Shown here: positions 10,625 through 20,930 of the stretch, one piece after another | How the letters are laid out: every line of letters starts with the position of its first letter | Position numbering within the stretch: position 1 is the stretch's first letter | NCBI GenBank assembly: GCA_030848705.1 | Contig: CM061239.1 | Location: 85,418,363 to 85,482,362, forward strand | Length of the DNA stretch: 64,000 nt | From: Heracleum sosnowskyi | Taxonomy: Eukaryota > Streptophyta > Magnoliopsida > Apiales > Apiaceae | Reading direction: 5' to 3' | Notes under the pieces: generated by a model | Databases searched by the model: none | Seen by the model: the letters and a program-made list of their open reading frames with translations, nothing else | What the model was told of the DNA's origin: nothing | Translations under genes and position numbers: made by a program

Positions 10625-11490
10625 ACGTGGTATAGTTTTCGTATGACTAGGTCGTCATCTAATCCTACAATAACTATTAGCTACAAAGGCTCTGTTTGGG
10701 ATTGCTGTTAAAAATTGCTGTGCTGTTGAAAAAAGTGCTGTTAAAATAAGTGATGTTAAGAAAATCAGATAACTGTTTGGTAATATTTTTGATATGTGCA
10801 TGTTTTGAGATATAATATAAAAAATTAATGTTGTTGGTAAGGTTTGATGTTGAAATCAGTAGCTGCTTCCCGTAACAGCTGAAAAACAGCTTTTTTTAAA
10901 AGCATGGGGGAACATGCTTTCTCTAAAAGTAGCTTTTCAGTCAAAAGCGCTTTTCAGAAAATCTACTTTTGATATTTACCCAATAGTATTTTACCTGATT
11001 TTCAGAAAAAAGCTCAGAAAAAAGCTGTTGTTGCTGTCTGCAACAGCAATGCCAAACAGGGCCAAAATCTCCAACACTAACTATTAACTCAAAAATCCCT
11101 AAAATAAAATTATTTATAAAAAGTAGTATTTTAGGAAAGTAAAATATTAGAAGAACTAATGTAAGTTTAATATTTAGTGTTTCGAATATAGAAAATCTAC
11201 AATTTCAATATAAAATATGTTAATAGAAATTAATAAAAGCGGTGTAATGGTTTAGTATGAAGTGATCGTTACCTAATCCTAACTAACTATTGGCTAGAAA
11301 AATCTCATACACTAACTATTAGCTGAAAAATCTCTAAAATAAATTATTAACAATATTATTATTATTTATAAAAAGTATTATTTCTGGAAATTGAAAGGTT
11401 AGTAGAACTTAATATAAGTTTAATATTTAGTGGTTTTAAATATAAAAAATATAAAATTTCAGTATAAAATATATTAATAAATACCATTAA
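10625..11490. repeat. Imperfect tandem duplication (two units)
   Basis: Unit 1 is 10625-10687 plus 11064-11247; unit 2 is about 11248-11490. Both contain GTTACC/GTCATCTAATCCTA, ACTAACTATTAGCT, AAAATCTC, TAAAATAAA, TTATTTATAAAAAGTA, AAGTTTAATATTTAGTG and AATTTCA(G/A)TATAAAATAT in order. Unit 1 is split by the MITE at 10688-11063. Confidence 0.65.
10688..11063. mobile_element. MITE with GGCTCTGTTTGG termini
   Basis: The left end GGCTCTGTTTGGGATTGCTG and the reverse complement of the right end, GGCCCTGTTTGGCATTGCTG, are near-identical inverted repeats. The 376-bp element carries internal AAAAGC/GCTTTT palindromic pieces and no ORF. The insertion lies in an A run. Comparison with the uninterrupted second unit of the flanking duplication suggests a 2-3 bp target duplication, which points to PIF/Harbinger-like rather than hAT (8 bp). 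Superfamily assignment is tentative. Confidence 0.7.
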
Positions 11491-12086
11491 CTTCAATAAT
11501 AATAAAAAATTAATAGAGTTCATTCGTGGCATATATAATGCTTTTAGGAAAATAAAATACAATACTTAAAATTAAAATATTCATCTAAACAACTTATAAT
11601 TAAAGTATCTAAAATTGATATTACAATAATAGAAATCTGGATGAAGAAAACCTAATAACCAAATTACAAGAAATTTTTATTTTTAAAATTTCAAAATTTA
11701 GTAAAAGTTGTCAATAAATAATTTGATACAAAACTACAAATATTCACACTAAAAGTTATCAAATTTAATTTATTTGAAAGATAAATGAACAAATAAATAG
11801 CCAATTGTTTTAATAATTTTAATGAGATAAAAAGTAAGAATATATATATATATCATTCTAAAAATATATGAAAAAAATGTGTATTATCAACTTAAATTTT
11901 TATTAAAAGGTTTATAAAATTGAAATTGAGTTAGGCAAATATTTTAGGAAAAAATAAAAATATTAAAAAAATAAATATAAATTAAAAATTTATTTATATT
12001 AATAATTTAAATAAATCATCCGTACATCGCGCTCCACTTGTGGCTCAGTTTCAACAAACTCATCATGCTTCATTTGTGGCTCAGTT
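11491..12086. other. Very AT-rich DNA
   Basis: Runs of A/T and a short (AT)n near 11845 are seen. The open frames here (11362-11562, 11999-12181) show no protein features and are not called. Confidence 0.4.
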
Positions 12087-12359
12087 TTAATATTCTTTAC
12101 GACTTCCATATGTTCTGAATTTAACTTCAAAGTTGTGTTCAATAGAATCACAAGTTTGCTCCATTTTTTCCAATCTAGCACTCGTGTTCTTTGAAAACTT
12201 CAGAATATGATCTAGTGATAATGTTTCATGCTCATATCTTAGATGTGCAATTAAATCATCATAGTATTGCAACTTCTCATATAATATTGTATAATCAGAG
12301 CTGTACAGATCCAATAATGAAAGGGAAATACTTAAGGTTTGCGATGTGTCTCGGCACAA
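12087..12359 (-). CDS. Unrecognised small ORF, 90 codons
   Basis: It encodes a hydrophilic, probably helical peptide (YYDDLIAHLRYEHETL, TSARLEKMEQTCDSIEHNF). I do not recognise a family. A second frame just downstream (11999-12181) contains two versions of an EPQxxxD motif from the short DNA duplication TTGTGGCTCAGTTT. So this may be a decayed gene or transposon fragment with a frameshift near 12100-12180. No promoter or splice context supports it as a gene. Confidence 0.2.
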   Translation of the reverse strand: MCRDTSQTLSISLSLLDLYSSDYTILYEKLQYYDDLIAHLRYEHETLSLDHILKFSKNTSARLEKMEQTCDSIEHNFEVKFRTYGSRKEY

Positions 12360-12700
12360 GATATATTTAAAGTCAGAACCGATTTATTCAGGGATTTTCG
12401 TCATTGTTTATCGCAAAGAAATCAGAAAATATGGAGATTTGATGAAATATCAGACTCGTATAGTTCTAATATAGATATATATGAGCAAAATTAGGGTTTT
12501 TAGGTGAACAAGTGGCTGTTGGGGCGCTGGCCGCTGGGGGCTGGATACGGCTGCTGGTGGCAGATACGACTCTTGGTGGCGGCTAAAGTTGGCTGATGGT
12601 GTTTTGATAATATATTTTATATTTATTAATTACAAGACATACTCATATCTAAATAATAATATAAAATAATTAACAACTAATTTATTTATTTTATGCTCCA
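12360..12700. other. AT-rich DNA with a short GC-rich patch
   Basis: Around 12525-12600 there is a G-rich run (CTGGCCGCTGGGGGCTGG and similar) built from CTG/GGC repeats. There is no recognisable gene. Confidence 0.4.
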
Positions 12701-13259
12701 CATCATTGGCATAATTGGTTATCTGCTTGGTTGGTTGGAAGGAATGAAATGGGGATAGAATGGTGTGATATATTCTGAGTATAATTTAAGGTGAAAGAAT
12801 GATAGATGAAAATTATGAATACAATATGTAATAAAATTCCTCGCCCAAATCGCCCTTCGACCTGAGTCGAGTCGAGTCGTGACGTGGTGAGGCGAGGCGA
12901 GGCGGGCGGCGGCGGCGCGCACGTGTGTGTGCGCGCGTGAGGCACATAATAACACCATGCACACCCACATGCCTTAGTAGTTGTACACTACTCTTGCACA
13001 TGGTTCTATATAAACCCACCAACCTCTCATTACCATTTCTATGTGGGATACAAGTTATTTCAATATAACCAACCCACATAACCCATTTCAAGCAACCTAT
13101 TTCAACTCAATTTATTTATGGATTACACTAAGAAAATGTCTTAGATCCAAACATGAAAGTTTAAGTCCTCATTACAAGGAACAACCTCCAATCGTTAGTT
13201 TCTGGAAATTTCATCAAGAACATATTTAAAATATGCCTCAAACTTTCCATTTTCTAACA
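12700..13259 (-). mobile_element. 3' LTR of an Angela/Tork-like copia element
   Basis: On the minus strand a polypurine tract (GTGGGGGAT, 13260-13268) precedes the LTR start TGTTAGAAAATGG at 13259. The LTR includes a TATA-like TTTATATAG near 13005 and a GC-rich tract at 12880-12940 with a CACGTG box and (TG)n. The far end is not certain; 12700 is approximate. Three overlapping short open frames here come from the GC-rich tract and are not genes. Confidence 0.6.
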
Positions 13260-13915
13260 ATCCCCCACAAATCCATACAGAAATGCTTACATATCGGTCC
13301 TTATCATGACTTGTTTCTCAGAGTCGGTACCCTTCCGGGTTTGAACCCTCCTAAGTCCTCTACTTCGATGGCTACCGGATCTAGATGGAATGTTTCACAT
13401 TGAATCTTTATCCGTTTGGTGTAACCACACTCCATAGACGATGACAAATCAAAGGCTATGGTGCTGATCTACGGCTTTGAGACATTAATGGTCCTGTCTC
13501 GATCCTGTTCGTTGAATGCTTCAAGGAATAACCCTTTCCTCTAATTGCAACCACACAATTACATTCGCTTAGCTGGGCATCTCTAGAGATGTACTACGAT
13601 CATCTCGTCAAATGACTTGACCCCATTCAGAGTTCAAAATAACTCTTGCTATACTAGCAGTAACAGTACCTTTTAAGTTTATAGGGGATAGACTCAGATA
13701 CGTGAGTATCAAGGTATATAGTAAAGGTACTACCAACTCATCCTCACAGCTTGTTATTACCACATTGAATACACTTCAAGGGATCTCCTCTCAGGTGTAT
13801 TGGGTTCCCGCTGCTGATGAATCATTATGGGCTATCAGTCCCATCCCCAACCTCGACTTAATGACTACTGCATGCTCAAGTCCTTTAGTCAAAGGATCAA
13901 CTATGTGAGCTAACT
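13260..13915 (-). pseudogene. Copia RNase H C-terminus and 3' leader, Angela/Tork-like
   Basis: From 13915 leftward the frame reads HIVDPLTKGLEHAVVIKSRL, the characteristic end of copia RNase H, and stops shortly after a GTQYT end. The remaining 500 bp to the polypurine tract is the noncoding 3' segment. At about 13912 the sequence changes abruptly to SIRE-type, so the rest of this element was lost or displaced. The plus-strand open frame at 13702-13908 is its antisense shadow. Confidence 0.7.
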
Positions 13916-14880
13916 ACATTGCAGTGTATGTGTCTGTGTGTGCACTCACTTGAATTTCTCTTGTAAGTGTATCACTCATCTCACGTGCATGTGTTTCACT
14001 CAGTGTTTGACTCTTATCACTCAACATTAGCTGTCTGTTTGCTCCTTTTTGATCAGTACCTGCATTGAAACTCACCCTAGCCTCTTCAAGAGAGGTCAGT
14101 GGTGGTGTAATGGGAGTTCGCAAATCCCGATCCTCAATCATGTCTATCAAATCACTTGGATTTGAAATCTGAATTGCTTCAGTGATAGACTGACCAAGTT
14201 GCCTTCCACTTTCTCCAGATAAATCTGCGAGTGGAAAATCCTTTTGGGAGCCAGAGATGTTCACTCTGGGAGGGGAGAAAATGATTCTATTTGATTTGGC
14301 AAAGAATCAAATTTTCCCTCAGATGCCTATGAAGGCACTTCTACCGTAACAATGGTAGGCACTGTAACCAGTTGCAGGTGCTCTGCTTTCACTGTGTCCT
14401 GAGTTTCATCTAATGAAATTGTTTTCTCCCATTGTGAGTAATGAGAGTGTGCTTGACTCAGTACAAAGTGCCATGGCCCTATGGAGAATTTCAATAGATT
14501 CATCCTGTTGAGAGAATGTCTCTAGATACAGTTCATTGGCCATTTCAAAGTCCATAGCCTATTGAGAGGATACAGATGGGCTGACAGATGCCTCAGTATA
14601 TATTGAATTTCTTTAGAGGAGGCAGAGCTGTGGGATCACTCACTGTTTCAATCAAAATACTTCTTTGTTTAACATTTGATTTCTGTTTAGGCTGAGAGGT
14701 CAAGTAATTAAGTTGTAGACTCATTGTTTGGCTCTAAGACCTGGGATAAAGATTGTGGATCTACAATCCCTTGGTCAACCCTAACAACCACTTGGGTTCA
14801 GCAACAGTAAAAGAAGTGGATTGAGAGATAGAAAGTAATACCTGAATTGGATTTGGCACTGAATTTCCAGCTAAGCAAGA
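13912..14880 (-). pseudogene. Decayed SIRE downstream (env-like) region
   Basis: This lies downstream of the SIRE-like pol on the same strand, where SIRE/Maximus copia elements carry an extra ORF often called env-like. Readable pieces include YLTSQPKQK, RSILIETVSDPTALPP and a 116-codon frame at 13914-14264. Frames are broken by stops and shifts. The function of these ORFs is unproven even in intact elements. Its left edge is the junction with the Angela/Tork fragment. Confidence 0.55.
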
Positions 14881-15318
14881 GCTAGATCAGAAATAATATA
14901 TACAATATATTTATTAAAAACAACTAAGACAAAATAGAAAATAAAAGATAATAAATAAAAATAATAAACTAAAATATAAAATAATAAAAAAATATTTACA
15001 GGAAACTATTTACATGCAATAACTATACAGAATAATAAATAATATAGAGGTGCATAAAAATAATATAAACTTGCATAAATATTTAAACAACAATATTTAC
15101 AATCTGAAACTAACTTAAATGATTCTAAATAAATAAATTTTCAATAAAAATAAATTTCTCCATTTTTTAAAAAAATGAGAAAAATATTTTTAAAGAAAAT
15201 AAATTATTCAGAATATTTAAATTAACAAGCTTTACTCTAAACAAGAATTGGCAAAATATATCATTCAATATCAGCAAGAGAAAATGATTTTGAAAGAACA
15301 AACATGACAGAGATATTG
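14881..15318 (-). other. AT-rich spacer downstream of SIRE pol
   Basis: A very AT-rich segment between the pol stop codon and the decayed env-like region, with no coding potential. Such spacers are usual in SIRE elements. Confidence 0.5.
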
Positions 15319-18300
15319 TTAATCACTAAGACTGTTTAACATACCCAATTTACCAACTAACTTGATAAATGTGGATTCGTCAACAGATTTAGTGAATATA
15401 TCTGCAGTCTGTTCTTCTGTGGGTACAAAGTGTAACTCCACAGTTCCATTCATGACATGGTCTCTGATAAAATGATACCTGATATCAATGTGCTTCGTTC
15501 TCGAGTGCTGCACAGGGTTGTTTGAGATTGCTATGGCACTTGTATTATCACACAAAATAGGAATTTTGTCTAATGCAAAGCCATAGTCCTTTAATTGATT
15601 CCTTATCCATAAGATCTGAGCACAACAACTTCTAGCAGCAATATATTCAGCTTCTGCTGTTGAATTGGAAACTGTTTGCTGTTTCTTGCTATACCAGGAA
15701 ATCAACCCACCTCCTAGGAATTGACAACTCCCAGAGGTACTCTTTCTATCCACAACACTACCTGCATAATCAGAATCTGTATATCCAACAAGATTAAAAC
15801 CAGAATCTTTAGGGTACCAGATACCTAGATTAGGTGTACCCTTAAGATATCTCAAGATTCTTTTCACAGCAACGAGATGTACATCTCTAGGGTCCGCTTG
15901 GAACCTTGCACACAAGCATGTAGCATACATAATATCTGGTCTACTAGCAGTGAGATAGAGTAAGGAGCCAATCATACCTCTGTAGCTTGTAACATCTACC
16001 TTGATAGATTTGTCAGAAGCTCCAAGTTTGACAGCTGTTGAAGATGGAGTCCTTGCTGATGCTGAATCCTCCATGTGATACTTCTTGAGGAGTTCTTTAA
16101 GATACTTGGATTGACAAATAAATATACCATTTGTCCTTTGACTTACTTGCAATCCAAGAAAGAACTTCAGCTCACCCATCATACTCATTTCAAACTTACT
16201 CTGCATAAGCTCAGCAAATCTCTTACAGAGATTATCATTAGTAGACCCAAATATGATGTCATCCACATAGACTTGGACTAATATCATATCACTTTTGTGT
16301 TTCTTTGAAAAAAGAGTTTTGTCTATGATACCTCTAACAAAACCATTTTCTAAAAGAAAACCAGAGAGAGTGTCATACCATTTTCTTGGGGCTTGTTTGA
16401 GACCATAGATAGCCTTGAAGAGAAAGTATACAAAGTCCAGCAGCTCCTGATTTTCAAAGCCAGGTGGCTGTTCCACATACACTTCTTCATCAAGCTCACC
16501 ATTCAGGAATGCACTCTTAACATCCATTTGATAGACTTTAAAATTGGAATAAGCAGCAAATGCTAAGAACATCCTGATGGCCTCAAGTCTAGCCACTGGT
16601 ACATAGGTTTCATCATAATCAATGCCTTCAGCTTGAGAATACCCTTGTGCAACCAGTCTTGCCTTGTTCCTTGTAACAATGCCATCCTCATCTAGCTTGT
16701 TCCTGTATACCCATCTTGTACCAACTACTTTCTTGTTCTTTGGCCTGGGTACCAGTTTCCAGACTTGCTGTTGTTCAAACTGATTGAGTTCATCTTGCAT
16801 AGAAATCACCCAATCTGGATCAGTCAGTGCCTCCTCAGTTTTCTTTGGCTCCATTTCAGATAGAAATGCTGAATAGTGACATTCATTCTGAGTAGCACTT
16901 CTAGTTTTAACTCCAACTTCTGGATCACCAATGATCAGCTCAAAAGGATGAGCTCTATTCCATACAGTCTGTCTTGGAAGATTTGATCTTGATGATTCGC
17001 CTTGAATTTCACTTTGATGTTGTGAGTGACTAGTTGATCCTTCATTTGCTCCCCCTGAGTTGTTGCTTGTTTGCCTTGATGATTCTTCTCCAGTGTTAGT
17101 GGTATCTTCATTGTTACCAATGTTTCCACCATCACCACTATGATCATTATCATCATTGTTATTATCATTACCAACAATAACTTCAGGTGGGGCTTCATCA
17201 TCTGAATCTGAGTCTGGCAAGTTATCAAACTTCATTTTCTCAGATGAATCTGCTGTTTGGATATTAGGGAATTTAGTGTCATCAAAAGTAACATTGACAC
17301 TTTCCTTTACTGTGTGACTGCCAACCAAGTAGACCCTGTAAGATCTTCTGGAATAACCAACAAAAATAGCTTCTTGTGCCTTTGCATCAAACTTGCCACA
17401 TTTCACATTGTCATCTAAAAGCACAAAGTATTTTGCTCCAAATACATGAAAGTATTTGACAGTTGGTTTCTTGTTGTTCATGATCTCATACGGAGTCTTC
17501 ATTAAGTCCTTGTTGATTAAAGTTCGATTCTGAGTATAACAAGCTATATTCGCTGCTTCAGCCCAAAAGTACGTTGGAAGTTTGGACTCACTTAACATAG
17601 TCCTTGCAGCTTCAATCAATGTACGATTCTTTCTTTCCACTACTCCATTTTGTTGAGGAGTTCTAGGGGCAGAATACTGTCTTGTTATTCCTTTATCAGC
17701 ACAAAAATCATTTAGAATGGCATTCTTGAATTCAGTACCATTATCTGACCTTATGGCTCTAACAGGGAATCTAGAATCCAGCTCAATCAACTTTATATGG
17801 CCAATCACCAGGTATGGGGTCTCATCCTTGGAATGTAGGAATAAAACCCATGTATATTTTGAAAAATCATCAACAATCACAAGTGCATATTGTTTCTTTG
17901 ACATGGACATCACATTAACTGGACCAAACAAATCCATGTGCAGTAGCTGAAGTGGTTCAGTTATTGATGATGTGTCAGTGCCCTTGTGAGAAGCTTTCTT
18001 TGACTTTCTTTTCTGACATGCCTCACACAGTCCTTCCTGTGTAAATTCCATCTGAGGCAAACCTCTAACCAATTCCCTCTTGACTAAAGAGTTCATGGTT
18101 TTGAAGTTAAGGTGAGACATCTTCTTGTGCCATAGCCAACTATCATCTGATGAAGCTTTAGCATAAAAACAATTAACTTCATCTTTGAATCCCGAGTTCA
18201 GATCAGCTATGAACAAGTCACCTTTCCTTACTCCTTGAAGAGCAGGCTTTCCATTCTTCTTGTGAAGGATATGACACTTCTCTCTTTCAAAGGAAACAGC

Positions 18301-18594
18301 ATATCCTCTGTCACAGAAATGACTAATGCTGAGAAAATTGAACTTCAAACCTTCCACAAAAGAAACATCTTCAATGATAACATTTCCGTACTTCAAACAG
18401 CCATATCCTTTCGTAATACCTTTGCTGTTATCTCCAAAGGTAACTACTGGGCCAGCTTTCTCAACCAAATCTGATAGCAGGGCTCTATCTCCGGTCATAT
18501 GCCTTGAACAACCATTGTCAAGAATCCATATAACACGGTTTACCTGTTTAACTCCCTGCAATATCAAATTGATTAGACCTTCTTCGGAGCCCAA
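15319..18594 (-). CDS. pol: SIRE-like copia pol (protease, integrase, RT, RNase H)
   Basis: An uninterrupted 1091-codon frame holds the copia order. Protease comes first, with the active-site block ILDNGCSRHMTG near residue 26, where Asn replaces the usual Ser of DSG. The integrase zinc finger follows (LWHKKMSHLNF ... CEACQKRK). The core has HMDLFGP, AIRSDNGTEF and NGVVERKN supplying Asp, Asp and Glu. After an acidic linker rich in Asn/Asp/Ser comes RT, with YQMDVKSAFLNGELDEEV and the active site VYVDDIIFGST. RNase H has YTDSDYAGS and ends near ADIFTKSVDE. The first in-frame codon is TTG, overlapping the end of the gag frame, so expression would be through a gag-pol frameshift. It is well preserved and thus fairly young, apart from the protease change. 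Confidence 0.9.
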   Translation of the reverse strand: MGSEEGLINLILQGVKQVNRVIWILDNGCSRHMTGDRALLSDLVEKAGPVVTFGDNSKGITKGYGCLKYGNVIIEDVSFVEGLKFNFLSISHFCDRGYAVSFEREKCHILHKKNGKPALQGVRKGDLFIADLNSGFKDEVNCFYAKASSDDSWLWHKKMSHLNFKTMNSLVKRELVRGLPQMEFTQEGLCEACQKRKSKKASHKGTDTSSITEPLQLLHMDLFGPVNVMSMSKKQYALVIVDDFSKYTWVLFLHSKDETPYLVIGHIKLIELDSRFPVRAIRSDNGTEFKNAILNDFCADKGITRQYSAPRTPQQNGVVERKNRTLIEAARTMLSESKLPTYFWAEAANIACYTQNRTLINKDLMKTPYEIMNNKKPTVKYFHVFGAKYFVLLDDNVKCGKFDAKAQEAIFVGYSRRSYRVYLVGSHTVKESVNVTFDDTKFPNIQTADSSEKMKFDNLPDSDSDDEAPPEVIVGNDNNNDDNDHSGDGGNIGNNEDTTNTGEESSRQTSNNSGGANEGSTSHSQHQSEIQGESSRSNLPRQTVWNRAHPFELIIGDPEVGVKTRSATQNECHYSAFLSEMEPKKTEEALTDPDWVISMQDELNQFEQQQVWKLVPRPKNKKVVGTRWVYRNKLDEDGIVTRNKARLVAQGYSQAEGIDYDETYVPVARLEAIRMFLAFAAYSNFKVYQMDVKSAFLNGELDEEVYVEQPPGFENQELLDFVYFLFKAIYGLKQAPRKWYDTLSGFLLENGFVRGIIDKTLFSKKHKSDMILVQVYVDDIIFGSTNDNLCKRFAELMQSKFEMSMMGELKFFLGLQVSQRTNGIFICQSKYLKELLKKYHMEDSASARTPSSTAVKLGASDKSIKVDVTSYRGMIGSLLYLTASRPDIMYATCLCARFQADPRDVHLVAVKRILRYLKGTPNLGIWYPKDSGFNLVGYTDSDYAGSVVDRKSTSGSCQFLGGGLISWYSKKQQTVSNSTAEAEYIAARSCCAQILWIRNQLKDYGFALDKIPILCDNTSAIAISNNPVQHSRTKHIDIRYHFIRDHVMNGTVELHFVPTEEQTADIFTKSVDESTFIKLVGKLGMLNSLSD

Positions 18595-20828
18595 AATTGA
18601 TTGGGTCCGGAATACTTAAAGAACTGGCCTTTGTCAGGCAAAACAACATTTTTAACTAAAACTACTTCAACCTCTTTCACATAAGAGCGTTTCCATTTAT
18701 AGCCAGCCTTAACACATTTCTGAGTAGGCTTAGGGATAAATGAATCCACTCTAGTCTAAGGAGGACTAGTAGTCTTTGCTTTAACATGCTTCTTATTATT
18801 AACATGTTGGCGTGGAGCAGTCTTATCTTTAGATACATGCTTTTTATTAAAGTAAGCATACATAACATTAAAAGCACAAGACATGCAATTAATCACACCA
18901 CATGCTTTATGAGAAGAATTAACAGCAGGCATGTTATTTCTACAGTTGTTTTGATCCAACTTATGAATATCTGATTTAGTCTTTTTAGTTGTAGCAACTT
19001 TGACTGGAATATCAGATATACACTTTTTGGATTGTGCAACTTCCAAAGCAATATCTTTTTCACGAATCTCCTCAGCAATAATGATAGAGTATTCATTCAG
19101 AGGATCTGCCTCGGACTCCTTACAGAAGGGTGTTTCAATACCCTTAAGCACATATGGAACACCCCTTCCTTCAGATCTGACTCTACAAGGGGAACTAATT
19201 CCAAGCAATCCAATGGCCTCATTATAATCATAACCTATACTGACATGATTACCAACAGCTTGTTTATTAAGAATCTCTTTAGCCGTCTTACAAGAGTTGT
19301 AATAGGAATTAGCTTTGGTCTTAAGCTCACTAATCTGATCTTTGAGAATGGTTTCCAGTTGTTGATACAATTTAACCCTTTTCTCAAGAACTGCTACATT
19401 ATTAGTAAGTTCATCTTGATTGATATGCACTAGTTTTAATTCTTTTATTTCCTTTTCAAGATTTGTGTTTAAAAGAATTATTTTATCATTTTCAGTGCGT
19501 GCACAACTTAAAGTATCACCAAGATGACGAATCATTTCAGTATCAGTGAACTTTACCTTAGACATGTTGGGTGAAGAAAACATGGAATCAAAGAGTTTGT
19601 CTCCTATTGCCATGAGTGCAAGATTCCCAATCTCACCTGCTTCTTCATCACTGTCAGTGTCATCCCAACTCTTTCCTTCAGCAACATAAGCTTTCCCAAT
19701 CTTATTCTTCTTGCTAGAATCAAATGAGTTCCTTGTCACTTGCTTTGGCTTTTTACATTCAGTAGCAAAGTGACCCAACTCATTGCAATTGTAGCATCTG
19801 ATTGTGATCCTTTCCACAGTTCCAGTTTTGTAACCACCCCTTGTGCCACTTGAAGAGGAAGATCCACCTCTCTGAAATCTGGGTCTGAACTTAAGATTGG
19901 GATTCCTCTTGAATCTAAACTTCCCAAACTTCCTGACTATCAAGGCCAAATCACCATCCTCCAGCTGATCAAGTTCTTCTAAAGAATAGAAGTCACCACC
20001 AGATTGATCAATGGATGTTAATCCATATTCAGCATCAATAACATTCATGTTAGAACTGGAAGGTTGAACAGCCTTCACTTCCAGTTTCTGTGGGACTTCA
20101 GCAGCCAGTGCAGTAGAAGTACTAACAATCTTCCCAGTTCCATACAGCTCCCTTTGTTGAATCTGCTCCAGCTCATAGGTCTTCAGAACACCATACAATC
20201 TCTCCAAAGCAATCTCATTCATATCTCTTGCTTCTCTAATGGCCGATATTTTGTGCTCCAAATGAGGTGGAAGTGTAAGAAGGAACTTCTTGTTAATCTC
20301 CTTGTTGGTGTAGTGCTTCCCATTGAGATTCAGATCATTGATTAATTTGTTGTATCTCTCAAAAACCTGAGAGATACCTTCACCAGGGTTTGATCTGAAA
20401 TGCGCATATTGTGAGGTGAGAATTTCCAGCATATTCTCCCTAACTTCCTCTGTCCCCTCATTGATTATCTCTATGGTATCCCAAATGTGTTTGGCAGTAT
20501 CACAATTTAGGACATGATTATGCATGATAGGATCAAGACAATCAATAAGGATCAACTGAAGACAGGAATCCAAGGTAACATCCTCTTTCTCATCAGGAGT
20601 GTACTCCTTGGGATCTTTAGGGTACATACTAGCAACCCTAGTAACAACATTATCCACTGTTATCTCTTCCTCAACAATCATAGGGACTTTGGGACCATTC
20701 TTCAGCACACCAATGTATTTAGGATTTGCAACCTTAAGAAATAGGAGCATTTTCTTCTTCCATATTGGATAATGCTCCTTGCTGAACATTGGGATTTTGA
20801 CTGCACCCACTTTCTGTGTAGTAGACAT
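18573..20828 (-). pseudogene. gag: SIRE-like copia gag, with internal stop
   Basis: It starts at ATG 20828, about 90 bp after the primer-binding site. It opens MSTTQKVGAVKIPMF and has a UBN2-type gag domain (WDTIEIINEGTEEVRENML, FERYNKLINDLNLNG). A CCHC zinc knuckle follows, CYNCNELGHFATEC, then a coiled-coil-like stretch (LEKEIKEL, LEKRVKLYQQLETIL). The 690-codon frame ends at TAG 18756-18758. The same frame then stays open to TAA 18573-18575 and encodes the usual pre-protease segment ending GPNQFWAPKKV, so the TAG is a nonsense mutation or readthrough site. Pol follows in another frame, overlapping by about 20 bp. Confidence 0.85.
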
Positions 20829-20915
20829 CTTTTGATATTTTTAGGAATAATAAAAAATCAGACTTTAAGAAAAATCTCAAAACAATTGGATCTTTGATTT
20901 GTATATCAATCAAAA

Positions 20916-20928
20916 GGCTCTGATACCA
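20916..20928 (-). other. Primer-binding site (initiator tRNA-Met)
   Basis: The minus strand reads TGGTATCAGAGCC immediately after the LTR end and two spacer bases (AT). It is complementary to the 3' end of initiator tRNA-Met, the usual primer of plant copia elements. It fixes the 5' LTR boundary at 20931. Confidence 0.9.
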
Positions 20929-20930
20929 AT

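Noticed and set aside
12703..13091. Three overlapping minus-strand frames in the GC-rich tract
   Set aside because: All three frames are open because of GC-rich repeats inside a copia LTR. None has protein features or a gene context.
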